Of a DNA stretch of 64,000 nt, positions 23,628-35,040 are shown one piece after another. The stretch is from Metellina segmentata (Eukaryota > Arthropoda > Arachnida > Araneae > Tetragnathidae), in NCBI GenBank assembly GCA_947359465.1, contig OX375873.1, forward strand, positions 72,181,477 through 72,245,476, in the 5' to 3' direction. Under the pieces are notes generated by a model. That model worked only from the letters and a program-made list of their open reading frames with translations, ran no database searches and had not been told where the DNA came from. Positions within the stretch are counted from its first letter, which is position 1. Each line of letters begins with the position of its first letter. The translations under genes were made by a program, and so were the position numbers.

Positions 23628-23775
23628 CTGACTATGGTTCAAAATTATGTGGTGTTGTCCACGGATGGTGTTATATGGTGTTGTCCACTTTCCCTTGGGG
23701 ATTATTCCCAAGATTATTCCTTGAATGCAACAGTTGAAAATTTTAAACTACAGGTTTTAGTAAGGCGGGGGGGAG
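23628..23775 (+). repeat. tRNA-derived SINE family 1, right part
   Basis: Continues the SINE from 22851: 'ctgactatggttcaaaatta' followed by a small internal duplication of 'ggtgttgtccac', then 'ttcccttggggattattccc'. Confidence 0.7.
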
Positions 23776-25045
23776 TACAAGTTTTCGCATATTACTGAAT
23801 GATACCACATTTTCGGCAAAACGAGTGTAAATTTTTCACTATTTTTCTTTGCATTTGGTTCGTAAGTATTGGTTTCCCCGAAGTACTTTTACGTAAAGCT
23901 CCTATTTCTGCCGGGTACGTCGAACATTCGATCGCTCTTTCCATTCCCTTCGAAACGGTTCTTTATTCTTAGAAATATATGGATAGTGACGTTATTCACG
24001 TTTTTACCCCTATATTTCTAAATCTGAGAACCCAACCTCAAAGCTAGTCATATATCATTGCAGGGCTTAAAAAGACTACAAATTACGCGCTTACCCTCAA
24101 AGCTATGCTTTATGTTTTCTAGAAAAAAGGAAAAACATTTTAAAGATGGAAATATTTCAGTTTCTTTAACTTGACAATAAGGTAGATAAAATCTCGGAAA
24201 TGTGGAAAATCGTATCATTGATTTATTAACTAGATTTTATTCAGAAAATCATCTTGATTAGATACATCTCTTAGAGCTTGGAAGATATTATTCGAGATCT
24301 ATAAGTAAAAAAAATATTAATTCAAAAAACTTAGTTCTGAGAAAATGAAATGAAAATTTTTTCTGCTTTAGCTGTGCTATACATTAAGTGTGTTTATCAA
24401 GAAGAAATCTAACTTTTATGTAAACAAAAGTTATTTAATGGATTTCGCTATTCTAAAGATGTGTTTTATTTAGATTGTAAAAAGCTAAAAATATTGCATC
24501 ACAAAAAATTTAACTTGAAAGCCGGCGATGTTTTGATTGAAAGTAAACAATGCGGGTTTTGCAAAAACTAGTTCGGCGAAAACCGTTTTTCGAGATACAA
24601 CACTTTAAAATATTATAAGTTTTATTTGTGTTTGTATAGTTATTTTTAGCTATACGAGGGCGTAATGGACAAAGACGTACGGCTGAAGTATATCAAAATT
24701 TTATATGTATGAATACAAAATGTATGGAAATTAATTGTATAATTTGTTATAAGTAATAACCTATATTTTTCGGACCAAATAAGTACAGATTATTTATTCT
24801 TTCAGGCATATGAGCTTCTAAATCCTTTTTCTTTTTATCTGGGTATTCGAGAATAGACCATATTCATGTCATAAGCATAAATCACACAGCACGTTTAATA
24901 TATATATGAAAATAATCCGTGTTGAAATGCTAATGCTTAATAAGACAACTTGTTCGAATTGTGTCACAATAGGTAAATTTGCGTAATATGTGCCTTCTAT
25001 TTCGGGGATTATACACCAGTTGGATTATTCGCGTATTATTGACCA
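23776..25045. other. mostly unassigned stretch
   Basis: No gene seen. Includes the repeat at 24380-24580. Confidence 0.4.
24380..24580 (+). repeat. dispersed repeat shared with 12885-13090
   Basis: See the matching phrases and spacing given for 12885-13090. Diverged, non-coding. Confidence 0.5.
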
Positions 25046-25400
25046 GATAGTTGTTGCTAGGTCAAAACTCGATTCAACCAAAGACCACAATGTCCGTGGA
25101 TACTGTTACGCGTTAAATCTGTTGTGACTTCAAATGTCTTCATTTAGCGTGGTGCGGAAATTTGAAAAGTGGAGTGTTATGTCAGGTGATGACCTCGTCA
25201 TCTGACCCTAGTTCAAAATTACCAGATTATTTATTTTCTTTCTTCATTGGAGGAGTACTCCCCATCCGTGTCACCCTTAATTTAGGATGTATCAGATTGC
25301 ACTAAAATTACCAGGTAGTCTTTATATCTTTTCCTTTGGGATTGATCACGAAGTGTCGCCTATAACCCGTTATTTTGCTCCAGTGCGACGTAATTTCAAC
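25046..25400 (+). repeat. tRNA-derived SINE family 1, with 78-bp insertion
   Basis: Full order present: head near 25050-25080, 'gttaaatctgttgtgac', 'gacctcgtcatctgac', 'gttcaaaattaccag', then after an insertion 'cctttgggattgatcac', 'cgcctataacccgtt' and 'gctccagtgcgacgtaa'. The 78-bp insertion (25226-25303) is bracketed by the 11-bp direct repeat AAAATTACCAG (25215-25225 and 25304-25314). Confidence 0.75.
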
Positions 25401-25408
25401 TATTGTGT

Positions 25409-25615
25409 TGGCTCAGTCACTGTGCTAGTAACTTTCAAGTTGTAGGCGGCGCGGGTTTGATTTTTGTAACTAACCCTTTGTGTATTTTTCTCTTCTGTAG
25501 AAACTCTCCTTGTGTGTGTATAGATCCATTACTTGACTTTGTTTGTCTTGCGTTTGGCTCAGCTTGACCAAATATATCCTTTGCGCCTAATAATAGGATG
25601 AGCCGAAAAAATTCA
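25409..25615 (+). repeat. tRNA-derived SINE family 2, copy 1
   Basis: The head 'ttggctcagtcactgtgcta' (A-box-like) and 'ggcggcgcgggtttgatttt' (B-box-like) look like a tRNA. The body has 'gaaactctccttgtgtgtgt' and 'ggctcagcttgaccaaatat', shared with 32175-32350 and 51560-51672. It directly follows a family 1 SINE. Confidence 0.7.
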
Positions 25616-26009
25616 ACAATTTCTTTTTCAAGTCGTAATACCTCGGCGAATTTGGGAGACAAGACTAAAAAGGGGTAAAAAAAAGAAATAAAATCGGTTT
25701 ATATCTTCCACTCGCGCATGTGCTCTAAGGATTGCCAAAATTTCGAAAAATTCCCATTTTTACGATAATTTTTACATTTTTAAATTAGCCTCTTCCCGGG
25801 AGTAATAGCTCAAATTCTTATGTATTAGAGCCACAGAAAATAATGTTTAAATATTATTTAAATCCATCAACATCTTCCGGTCGCTAACTGCCGAAATTTG
25901 TTTTTTAAAAGTTCATTAACTTTGAAGGCAATGTCGTCACTGTGTTCACACTGTTTTTGATCAACGTCGACAAAACTATCTCTTGTTGACCTTTGTTCAG
26001 AGTTGATTG

Positions 26010-26190
26010 ATTCAGGTATGTAGGTAGTTGAATTTATGCCCGAATGGAACAACACAACCAGCTATTGGCGACGCTTCGAGGACAATGCCTCGGAATTTGA
26101 AACATCTGAACTGGTACCCCACTCTTCAAACTTCCACGCCAACGTGAGGACATTTGAGTCCAGTCATATTTAAGGTACACCAACCCCAAC
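26010..26190 (-). repeat. tRNA-derived SINE family 1, 3' two-thirds
   Basis: Starts on + with 'aggtatgtaggtagttgaat' (the SINE tail reversed), then 'attggcgacgcttcgagg', 'gaatttgaaacatctga' and 'ccccactcttcaaacttcca'. The tRNA-like head is not evident. Confidence 0.65.
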
Positions 26191-28189
26191 TACCTCTTTG
26201 ATTAATTCAGATATCAGGGCATCAGTAAATGATAATGGCTCTAGTTTTTTTTCTCTCTGAATCGGGCAACTTACTCGATTATTCTCTGTCAGATATTTTA
26301 TTCTGTGAGTTTCACTCATAGCTGAATGGCGAAAGTTGGGAAAAGACATGGTGCCTGATCTTTATGAGTTTTCGTCTCATAACGTGAGATCCAACGAATT
26401 GTAACGGAGAACATATTTTATATTATATTCTATTTTAACAACCAACAATGTTCATCATCTAGTAATGACAATGAAATATCTCACAAATACTGCATTGATA
26501 TGCTTTATAAGTCTAGACTTATAAAGCTCTATAAAATATTTTAGTTGTTCATATAGGTTGGTTTGGTTCGTTACTTGACATTCACGCTTTAGCTACTCTG
26601 TTCATTCATAACACCCAAGTCCATTGTGATAGACCAGTAGATTGTGTTTAAATACCTTCACTTCAAATACAAGGAACTTCACTAAATGAATATTTCCTAT
26701 CGAAACTGCGACGAAACTTTGTATTCAAGACAATACTGAAGAACTAATAATTAATCAAACGTAAAGCAACCATAGATTAATACTAAAGTGAAATTTATTA
26801 ATCGAATCGATTATGCATGGTATTTAAAAGCAATTAATTATATATTACGAGTATATCCTTTCGTTTTCACCGCGCTGTTACTCGCCCTATTCTATCTGAA
26901 GTGATATTTAATCGGAAATCTTGTGTTATAGCATATTTATCGAAGTGAAATACTCGTAATGGAATTCCGTTTTGACATACTAATGGAAATAAATATGCTA
27001 TAACGGAGCATCTGTTCGCTTATTACGGAGATAATTCTTGGTGCTTGAACACCTTAACCATTAACATTGTGAAACACTTGATTACAAGTCCTTTCCTCAG
27101 CTAAATTTAGTATCTCCAGAGTCATATAAGCGCACAGGCGTTCTACAGAGAAAAAGGTTAATATCTCTTTTGATTACAAAATGATATGCTCATTATTCAA
27201 ATTTTCAATAACATTAGGGAAAATCTCTTGTACAATATATTTTATAGAACAATAAAAAGTGATCTAACAACAGTCGATATTTGATGTCATTAATTACATA
27301 GGAAACATGGAAGGGGGTATGTGTTGTGAAGGGTTGAAGGTAAATTGGTGACAAGTTATTAGGAGAGGGGTTCTCACTGACTTTGTTATTTGGGATTTGG
27401 TCACTGGAATGTTGTAGATTCTGGTTGCGATGATCCAGGGACTACGCTACGGGTCTCGAAAAGTACTGCTTTTGGTTCATTGGCGAACACTTACATCACA
27501 GGTAATGCAGTATGGGCGTTCAGAAGATCTGTCCTCGTTTCGGTGATAAATTACAACTCTTCTCATTCCGGCTTCATTCTCAATAAAACCTTACTTCATA
27601 ATCATTGCTTTTATCAACTCCAGCAAGTCCACAAAGCCTATAGCCAATTGCTGTTTGCCGGCACCGATTTTCTTCGTCAGAGTGACGTAAATATTTTTTT
27701 TTGCATTGAATCACTTGACGCAATGACGTCTTTAAGATCATGGAACGTCATGATGACTGCTAGCTTTTCCTCACTATCAAGGGATAGGCCACAATTGTTG
27801 TTTTATAATTTAATAATAACAAATTGTTTTGTACCGTCAAAATCTATTTGAACTCACAAAAGGTAAACGAACGGTTGGACAAGTTACGAAACTCAGGCCA
27901 GTGATTTCTATTGGCAGATGAAACTATTACAGGACATGTTATTGACTACTAAGCAATTACTATTATGTAATTTGGTATTTTTTTTGAAGCGTCATCTACT
28001 ACAGTTCAACTTTTACGATTACTTTTATGAATATTTATACCTATTTTTAGAAGCAGAAGTTTCTTTTATATGTTCACATTCTAAATATTATATATAAATT
28101 AATGGTGAAGCAAACAGTGTTAAGTAGTAGAAAGTAGAAGAATTCATAATAAATTATAGATTAATTATGCTTTATATATTGTCCAATCA
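26191..28189. other. unassigned stretch
   Basis: No gene recognised. A 153-codon open frame on + at 27390-27851 has no family signature. The minus strand of the same piece contains a protein-like run CGLSLDSEEKLAVIMTFHDL before stops, so a decayed element is possible. A 17-bp inverted pair 'gttatagcatatttat' / 'ataaatatgctataac' lies near 26926 and 26990. Confidence 0.35.
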
Positions 28190-28440
28190 AAAGCCGTCGT
28201 GTACACGGGCACTGGGATCGTGCCTTAAAACTGTCGTGGTCTCAAATTTTATCAAGTTGGCCTCATGTGGAAGCTTGGAGAGCAGGCCCCAACTCAGGCG
28301 TTGATCTCGTCATTTGAATCGTAGTTTAAATCTGAGACGTTGTCATCAGATCTGTTGCTTATGGATGGATCCTGTACCGTTGCTAATAGACCGTTGAGTT
28401 ACTCCAGTGTTACGTTGATTCAACTACCAATCTCCAAATA
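28190..28440 (+). repeat. tRNA-derived SINE family 1, diverged copy
   Basis: 'aagttggcctcatgtggaag', 'ggcgttgatctcgtcatttga', a 'tagtttaaatctgagacgtt' block and 'gttgctaatagaccgttgag', ending 'cgttgattcaactacc'. Confidence 0.6.
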
Positions 28441-31400
28441 TCTGATTATTTTATATCATTTTAAGAGCATAGATATAGTTTTTACGTATTCCCACTTCAG
28501 GTGTTTACCTCACTTTCAGTAGTTCATTATGCTCTCACTTTAGTATTCCACGTGTGTCATCAAGAGTCATAATGTCCCTTGTGTAAGGCATTGACTACAC
28601 CACACTGGAAATAAAAAGATGCCTAATGGACTCAAAGTAATTACATTTTAATTAAGTGCTTTGTGAAAATAACCTCGTTTAATGAGATTAGAGACTTAGC
28701 AAGTTAAACCCAAAGAAAACGAAAATATCTTTAGGACTATATATAAAACAAAATGTGTTTTAGAAAGTAAAAAATCTTGCTACCTTTTTATTATCTTAAG
28801 AAAGTTACTATCACATGATGAGCAATGAATATTCTCACAAATTTATTTAAAGTACTTTGCTTAATTTTGATTTGGACTCCATCATCTCATTACACTACTT
28901 TAGGAGACAATTTTTCCGTTTCCTTAATCCTATTCTTAAGGGGATTGGTAACACAGAAATATGAAACACTTTCTTGACTTTAAGTATAGACCATTTCTGC
29001 AACTAAACGATGGTTCTCTTTAAACAATGGATGGAGGTCAAGGGTGTATTTGACAGTTTTGAGCACAGAAAAATTACTTTAAATATCCAAGCCACGCCTA
29101 TTCATTGCCAGGTCTCTAGCTCGTTTATTTTTAAGATACTCTATGTGATTCGATTTGATTATTTTCACAAATTTCCCAGTGTTGCTTAATGCTTAATTTT
29201 TAACTAACTTTTTAATAACTAACTTGTTACTTAATTTTCAGGGAAAACTTCGTATGAATTTGGTATCTTTTCATATATTTAAGTATAAAATATCTGTGGT
29301 CATGATAAAATTTTCAAGAAACTGTAAGACTATCTATTTACCTCTCTAAAATTGTCAAAAAAATTTCGTAAAACTAAATCCGTGCAAAATTTTAACCTTC
29401 TGAGCATCACGAGGTTTCTGTGTAGGGTTCTATTGCACCTATAGCACACATTATGGCTAAATGGTAGCGGTTAAAAGAATCCTGGAAAGGATTCAATTGG
29501 TCAAAATGTCTAAGACTGGTTAGACGACATGGAGGAAAAACTACCCGCTGTATTGTAAATAATGCATACATAATCCTCAAAGGGTTGTGCTCTTATATGA
29601 TATGTAGTTTAAATTTTTTTCACGGTGTTTTTTATATAAAGGAATCAATTCTTCTTGAATCATCTTTAAATAAAACCTTTTTTTTTAACTCTTTTATATA
29701 TTGTAATCTGTTATTGACAAATAGCCACTTCAGGTATCGCTACAAATACAGAATAGTTTAATTGCTCAATTTCATCGTGCACCATTATGACATCAGTTTA
29801 TACGAAAAAAAAGTCGTCGTCATTAGGAATCGAAAAATCAAAAGTTAATTCACGAACTTCATCACTGTAGAGTAACTTTGGTGGGTGACTTGGAGTGGAG
29901 GAATTATTGGACCACTTGTTTTCGAAGATCTAATGCAAATACGTTTACTGTCGATTGGGAACGGTAGCGTGCGATATTGCAAAATTTTGTTCTGTCTGAA
30001 ATTGGTTGGCAAAAATTTTACAACATACGTGGTTTCATAAGATGGAGCTCGTGGGGCAATCCGAATTCTAAAGTACACATTTCCTGTTCGAATAACGTTA
30101 AAATCCAATGATGACATCTGGCCTCCCTCGTTCTCCTGTTTTGGCCGTTTGATTATTTTTGTATGTTATAGAGATACTTATAAGAACAAGTCGATGCTAT
30201 AAATTTACCAATACCTGGACAATTTGAACTTGCCAGCATCGCACAACAAGGATTTCAAGGTCCACATTGAGTTCACACTTGCACATTAGTTCACATTTAC
30301 ACACACCATACATTCAAGGTACAACTCGCTTATAGAGACTCCACACATTCACGCCAGATAGACAGTCATCCAAGTCTTCTCCGAAATTCAAACCAGGAGA
30401 CTCAATTAACAACCAGCTCGACACAATTATCATTCAGTAAAACAATAGTAAAAAAATTGACATTTTATTTAAAAGTTATTCCAAAACAAAACGGTGCCCT
30501 ACACAAACAAACATCATGAACTAAAAATTGGAGTGATAAATTGAACTTTGAAAAGCATTGAACTTCCCTCTTGTCTTAAAGGAACTTTTACTCTATACAT
30601 GCTTCTAACTAAATAAACTAACTGCAGTTTAGTTATTAAACAAATCGCTTGGTTAGTTCATTCAGCACATATAAGCAATTTCCACGTATGTTATAATTAC
30701 ATTAAATTATACCTTACCCATTTCCGTTTTAACTGAACAAAAATTCTAGAGATCTCTTTTGGGACACCTTGATGTTGAGTTACAGCTCGAAACTTACTCC
30801 CTTTCCACAGGTCCCTATCTTCTTTTCAACGTCATTGATTTATTTCACTTGACTGAAACACCTCCTCACCGTAATAGCTGCATATTTCAGTAGAGTTGAA
30901 TCTCAGAAATATAGATCGCGTAATTCCACTTTCCTTAGGTAGAAACTTAAATTAATTCTCAGGGAGAAAGGGCACGGAACATTTTTCTGGAGTATTTATT
31001 GCTCCCTAACCCTTACTTGAAAGATTTTCTCATTAAACGCTTCGTTAGGGAACTGTTCACTGCAAATCATATTTTCCACTTTTAAACCGGTTCCATCCTT
31101 TTATATTCATTTATTAGAGGGTACTTCCTCGGATTAATTCAAGCGTAGCAAACTAGGTTCCTGTGCAAAATCACTGCCTCGTTCCGTGGATGTTCTGGTA
31201 AATAGGCAAATGCGGTGTTAATAAGTTTATGAGATGGAATCTGATGGGAAGAGGAAAACATTAGTTTTCATTTAGGGCTTTTTAATGACGTTTAAGTGTA
31301 ACAGTGTGTTTTCTCACATGTTAACACAAGATTAAAATTTTTTTTAATTAATAAAGAGCAGTTTTGTTTCTAATTTGTCACAATTGTGTAACTAAAAAAT

Positions 31401-32174
31401 GCATAGACTTTTTTAATGATTGCTACAGATGACAATAGTTTAATAACTCGCAAATCATTAGTTTTTTTATTCAATTATTTTTAAGAAAAATATTTAATTG
31501 CATAGGACAACAAATGCAAGAAAAAGACATACTGAAGAACAGTTATATAAGGTACCACACAAATGCTTCACACTTATTCTTCCAACTTGGTTCTCTACCA
31601 ACCAATATCATATAGAGAAGACGGAGATCTTCCCTTTCTTAGCTTGTTTTTACTCTTTTCAAAACATGCAAAATTTATAAAACAAACTGTGCTTTAACAT
31701 TTACGCTGTGGCGCTAAGATTATTTCAATCGTCTCACAGAACGGCTCTTTCGTTTGCATATCCCACACCCCTTACCTTATTACCTAACTTGAGCGAAAGA
31801 GCATTGAGTGTCATTTACGACTGACGCTTTCCTTTCATAGCATTGTGTGGCGTATCGTTTTACGTGAGATAGATATCCCTGGAGGAACCTCCTGACTTTC
31901 CTCCAAAGTGTTCCTACCTCACGGTCGACAGGAAGAAACAAAAAGAGGAACCCTTCAGAAGACCAGTCGCTGACAGCTCGTAAATGGTGATCGAAGCCAA
32001 CGGTCACTTAAAAGGGGGATAACATTTACAGTACAATGATCTATACCATGCCGCGGCTGTAAACGAAATTTTAGGTGTGACAATTGTCTATCTCCCACAA
32101 AGGTTAAGTTAAACATAATTTAGTTTGGTTTATCTCTTGACACTTGTTGAGATTTTGCCATTAAGGAGAAAGGG
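28441..32174. other. unassigned stretch
   Basis: No gene or complete element recognised over 3.7 kb. A weak tRNA-like piece 'atggctaaatggtagcgg' near 29454 may be an old SINE head. Short open frames at 29845-30117 and 31780-32007 (both minus) show no family signature. Confidence 0.35.
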
Positions 32175-32350
32175 TTGCCATGGCTCAGTGGTTTTGCCCA
32201 ATGTGCTAGCAACTTGCGAGTCTACACCGGTATGATTCCTGTCAAGTTCATTCAGGTCCACTCTGGACCTCTTTCTTTTCTGTGTCAGTAAAACTTTCCT
32301 AGCGTGTATGTTTATTTGTTTGCCGCAACTTGACCAAACACGGTTCTTGA
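32175..32350 (+). repeat. tRNA-derived SINE family 2, copy 2
   Basis: Starts 'catggctcagtggtt' (A-box-like), with 'tgctagcaacttgcgagtct', 'ggtatgattcctgtcaa' (B-box-like), 'gtaaaactttcctagcgtgt' and 'gccgcaacttgaccaaacac'. Confidence 0.65.
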
Positions 32351-32927
32351 AACTCAAGACCCAAGAAACCAACCAGAAAGATTCAATTTCCTTTCCGAAC
32401 GAATCTTGTTTGACAGTTCAACAAGCCAATTTATCCCCTAATATGTTGGTCTAATACCTCAAAACAGAACGCTTTTCTAATAGCCCATTTTCTTGTCTCC
32501 TCCAAAAACACAAAGTAACCTCGGGAACTGAAACAAAATCTTCGATGCAGATAAACAGATTTACCGATATCTGGATCAGCGGCAGTCATCAGATATATTT
32601 CATTCAACATGTCTGCACTTGTCTCGAATCCGAAAATTCCGGTCACTCCTTTAAACGATTGATTTCCGATTTCTCGCAGTCTGAGTTTCAAAATCAGACA
32701 GTTCTCTCCTTTTCCTTTCCGCGACTTGACTTCTTCGCAATGAGTAATGGAATACTCCTCAAGATTAATTCTGGAATAGGAGTTTTGATTTGAGAGAGCG
32801 CTTCCGATGACAGAGCAGTTTGGGCAGTGGAATTGATTTGTTTCCAGTGCTCTCTCTTCCTCTTCTCTCCTGACATCCAGGCTTAAAGATATTATTTAGC
32901 TATCCTAAATGATTAGCTGCACTCTTT
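32351..32927. other. unassigned stretch with opposing open frames
   Basis: Open frames exist on both strands (86 codons minus at 32431-32691, 82 codons plus at 32545-32793). None has a recognised motif. Confidence 0.3.
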
Positions 32928-33720
32928 GATGGAACACCGCTGATGCCTCTGCTTTACAGGTGCTATTAACGATATCGATGACTTATTTTCTTAACCTTTA
33001 GATCCGTTGAAGATTTAGAGGAGCTTACATCTAAAATTGGAACCTAACTCCATTTTTATCAAGACGTACACTAATGGATAACTTCCTTCAAAACTATAGA
33101 TATAAACGTATTTGGTGGCATTTTTTGGTGCTAATATGGAATGCTCAAGAAATACGGAATGAGTTATGGAATCAAGAGATATGGAGTGATTAACTATATT
33201 CTTCGATGCAATACTGCTGATGCATTTGCTTTACAAGTGTCATTATCAATATTGATGATTTCTTTTCTTGAACATATGTTCCATTGAAGATTCAGAGGAA
33301 CTTGCATTTAAAATTGGAGTTCAACTCCATTTTTGTCAAGAAATACAATAATCATTAACTTCATTCAAAACTATAGATAGAATATTATTTGGTTTGTTTT
33401 TGGTGGAATGCTCAGCGAATATGGAATAAGGAGATATGAATAAGATATGTAATCAAGAGATATGGAGTTGATTAACTACAATATTTGATGGAATACTATT
33501 GATGCCCTTTTTTACAGATGTCATAAACAATATTGATGTTTTCTTTTCGTGAACTTTTGTTCCATTGAAGATTTAGAGGAGCTTGCATCTAAAATTGGAG
33601 CTCAACTCCATTTTTGTCAAGTGGATGAATACCTTCAGAATGGAATACCTTCCTCCAAATGTATACATAGAAAAGTGTTTGGTTTGCTTTTGGTGCTGAT
33701 ATTTAATGCTCAAGATACCT
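32928..33720 (+). repeat. tandem triplicate of a ~280-bp unit with exon-like core
   Basis: Units start near 32928, 33204 and 33488. Each has 'gatggaatactgctgatgc', 'tttacaggtgtcattaacaa', 'atattgatgatttcttttcttgaac' and then a coding-like core reading SIEDLEELASKIGAQLHFCQ. The core is open in unit 3, carries substitutions in unit 2, and is broken by TAA in unit 1. In unit 3 the frame runs 65 codons from 33549 to 33746. A pyrimidine-rich run lies before the core in each unit, so a duplicated exon is conceivable. I do not recognise the protein. Confidence 0.6.
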
Positions 33721-34147
33721 TTTTATTGCAAAATTCAATACCATAACTCCACCCTTATCACGTGTTATAAAACAAAACAAAACATAGCTCTTTCAAATAT
33801 AGAAATAAAAATCATTTGCATCTAAGCTCTTATAAAGATATTGATCTTGATAAATTATATTACTGCATTCTGTTGATTTCATTAATGTTATATTCTTATT
33901 TTGTAAAATGAACTGGAATCATCTGACTTTACTAAGCATTGGTTTATATTTGAATTAATAAGCAATATATAGCATTACTTAAGTAATTTTAATTTATTCG
34001 AAAAGCTCCATTTTTTTATATTTCATGCTGGCGTTTAATATTTAAGCCTATTTATCAACGTGTCATGATACATTTTTGTTGTAACGTATATTAAAACAGT
34101 GGCACTTGTATAATGTTATTGTGTCACTATATATCTCACTAGCCACA
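33721..34147. other. unassigned AT-rich stretch
   Basis: No supported feature seen. Confidence 0.4.
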
Positions 34148-34342
34148 GCTTGGTCAGCACGGCATTGTCCGTGACAATTCTTTTCGTGGGATCAGGTTTG
34201 ACCACTGCTCTCTAACCCCCGGTGATTGCTACGAATTGCCATTTGGTTTGCTACGGAAACCAATGGGAATTAATAGACTATTGGATAACAGCCATCCTGG
34301 CGTTGCCCGTGGTGAGTAAATGGAAATTCGTAGCCTATTGGA
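34148..34342. repeat. palindromic GGTTTGC repeat family, copy 2 (left of SINE)
   Basis: Contains blocks of the 8056-8235 copy in the opposite orientation ('tgtccgtgacaattcttttc', 'ctctctaacccccggtgatt') and then in the direct sense ('ggtttgctacggaaacc', 'ggcgttgcccgtgg'). The sequence is cut by a SINE at 34343 and resumes at 34670. Confidence 0.65.
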
Positions 34343-34669
34343 TAATTGGTAATTATTAGTTAACGTCGTACTAGAGCAACACAATGGGCAATTGACGACG
34401 GTCCTGGATCAATCCCTTAAGGGAAAGAGGACAACACCTCGTAATTTTGAACCACTGTCAGATGACGAAGCAACACCGGATCTGGCACCTCACTCTCCAA
34501 ACTTCCACACCAACCCAACGTGACGACTTTCGGCCACAACAGATTTAAGGTGCACAAGTCACCTCTACACCATACGATTACAAACATCCATGAACGAACC
34601 CAGATTCGAACCAGGAACCTTCCGATCAAGAGGGCTAACACCTTAACCACTATACCGGTTGGTCGACGT
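34343..34669 (-). repeat. tRNA-derived SINE family 1, complete, with 13-bp target duplication
   Basis: The best SINE copy here. The target duplication GTAGCCTATTGGA lies at 34330-34342 and 34670-34682. On the minus strand the A box TAGTGGTTAAGGTG is at 34652-34639 and the B box GGTTCGAATCTG at 34612-34601, a tRNA-like spacing. The body then has 'gcaccttaaatctgttgtgg', 'cgtcatctgacagtggttca', 'cccttaagggattgatcc' and 'cccattgtgttgctctagta'. Transcription by RNA polymerase III from the internal boxes is what the family would use. Confidence 0.88.
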
Positions 34670-35040
34670 GTAGCCTATTGGAATGAATTCCCTGCGAATT
34701 CCAATTCGATTTGCGTAGCAAACCAACTTATGAATATAATGAATTATGGTTTGCTTCGCAAACCAACACCACGGGCAACGCCGCGATGGCCTCCTAATTG
34801 TCGCATGCGTCGAAATTCGATAACAGCCATCGTGGCTTTGTTCGTTGTGTTGGTTTGCTTCGCAAACCCAATGAAAATTCGTGGCCTGATGTAATAAATT
34901 CCCTGCGAATTCCGTTTCGGTTTGCTTCGATAAAGAAATTGTGAATATAATGAATTATGGTTTGCTTCGCAAACTGGATGACAGCCTACCGGAATTTTCC
35001 ATGGTGTTGGTTTGTAACTAAATGGGAATTTGGCGTGACA
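34670..35040. repeat. palindromic GGTTTGC repeats, tandem dimer (right of SINE)
   Basis: Two units of ~213 bp each begin 'aattccctgcgaattcc' (34687 and 34899). Copies of GGTTTGCTTCGCAAACC occur at 34748-34764 and 34852-34868, with a one-base variant at 34959-34975. 'caccacgggcaacgccgcg' and 'gataacagccatcgtggc' recur. Open frames of 100-124 codons here on both strands are by-products of the palindromic sequence. Confidence 0.7.

Noticed and set aside
27390..27851. 153-codon plus-strand frame
   Set aside because: No recognisable motif, unusual composition, and the opposite strand looks at least as protein-like; kept only as a remark.
34601..34652. A tRNA gene, suggested by good A and B boxes
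   Set aside because: The acceptor stem cannot be folded, the body continues as a SINE and a 13-bp target duplication surrounds it.
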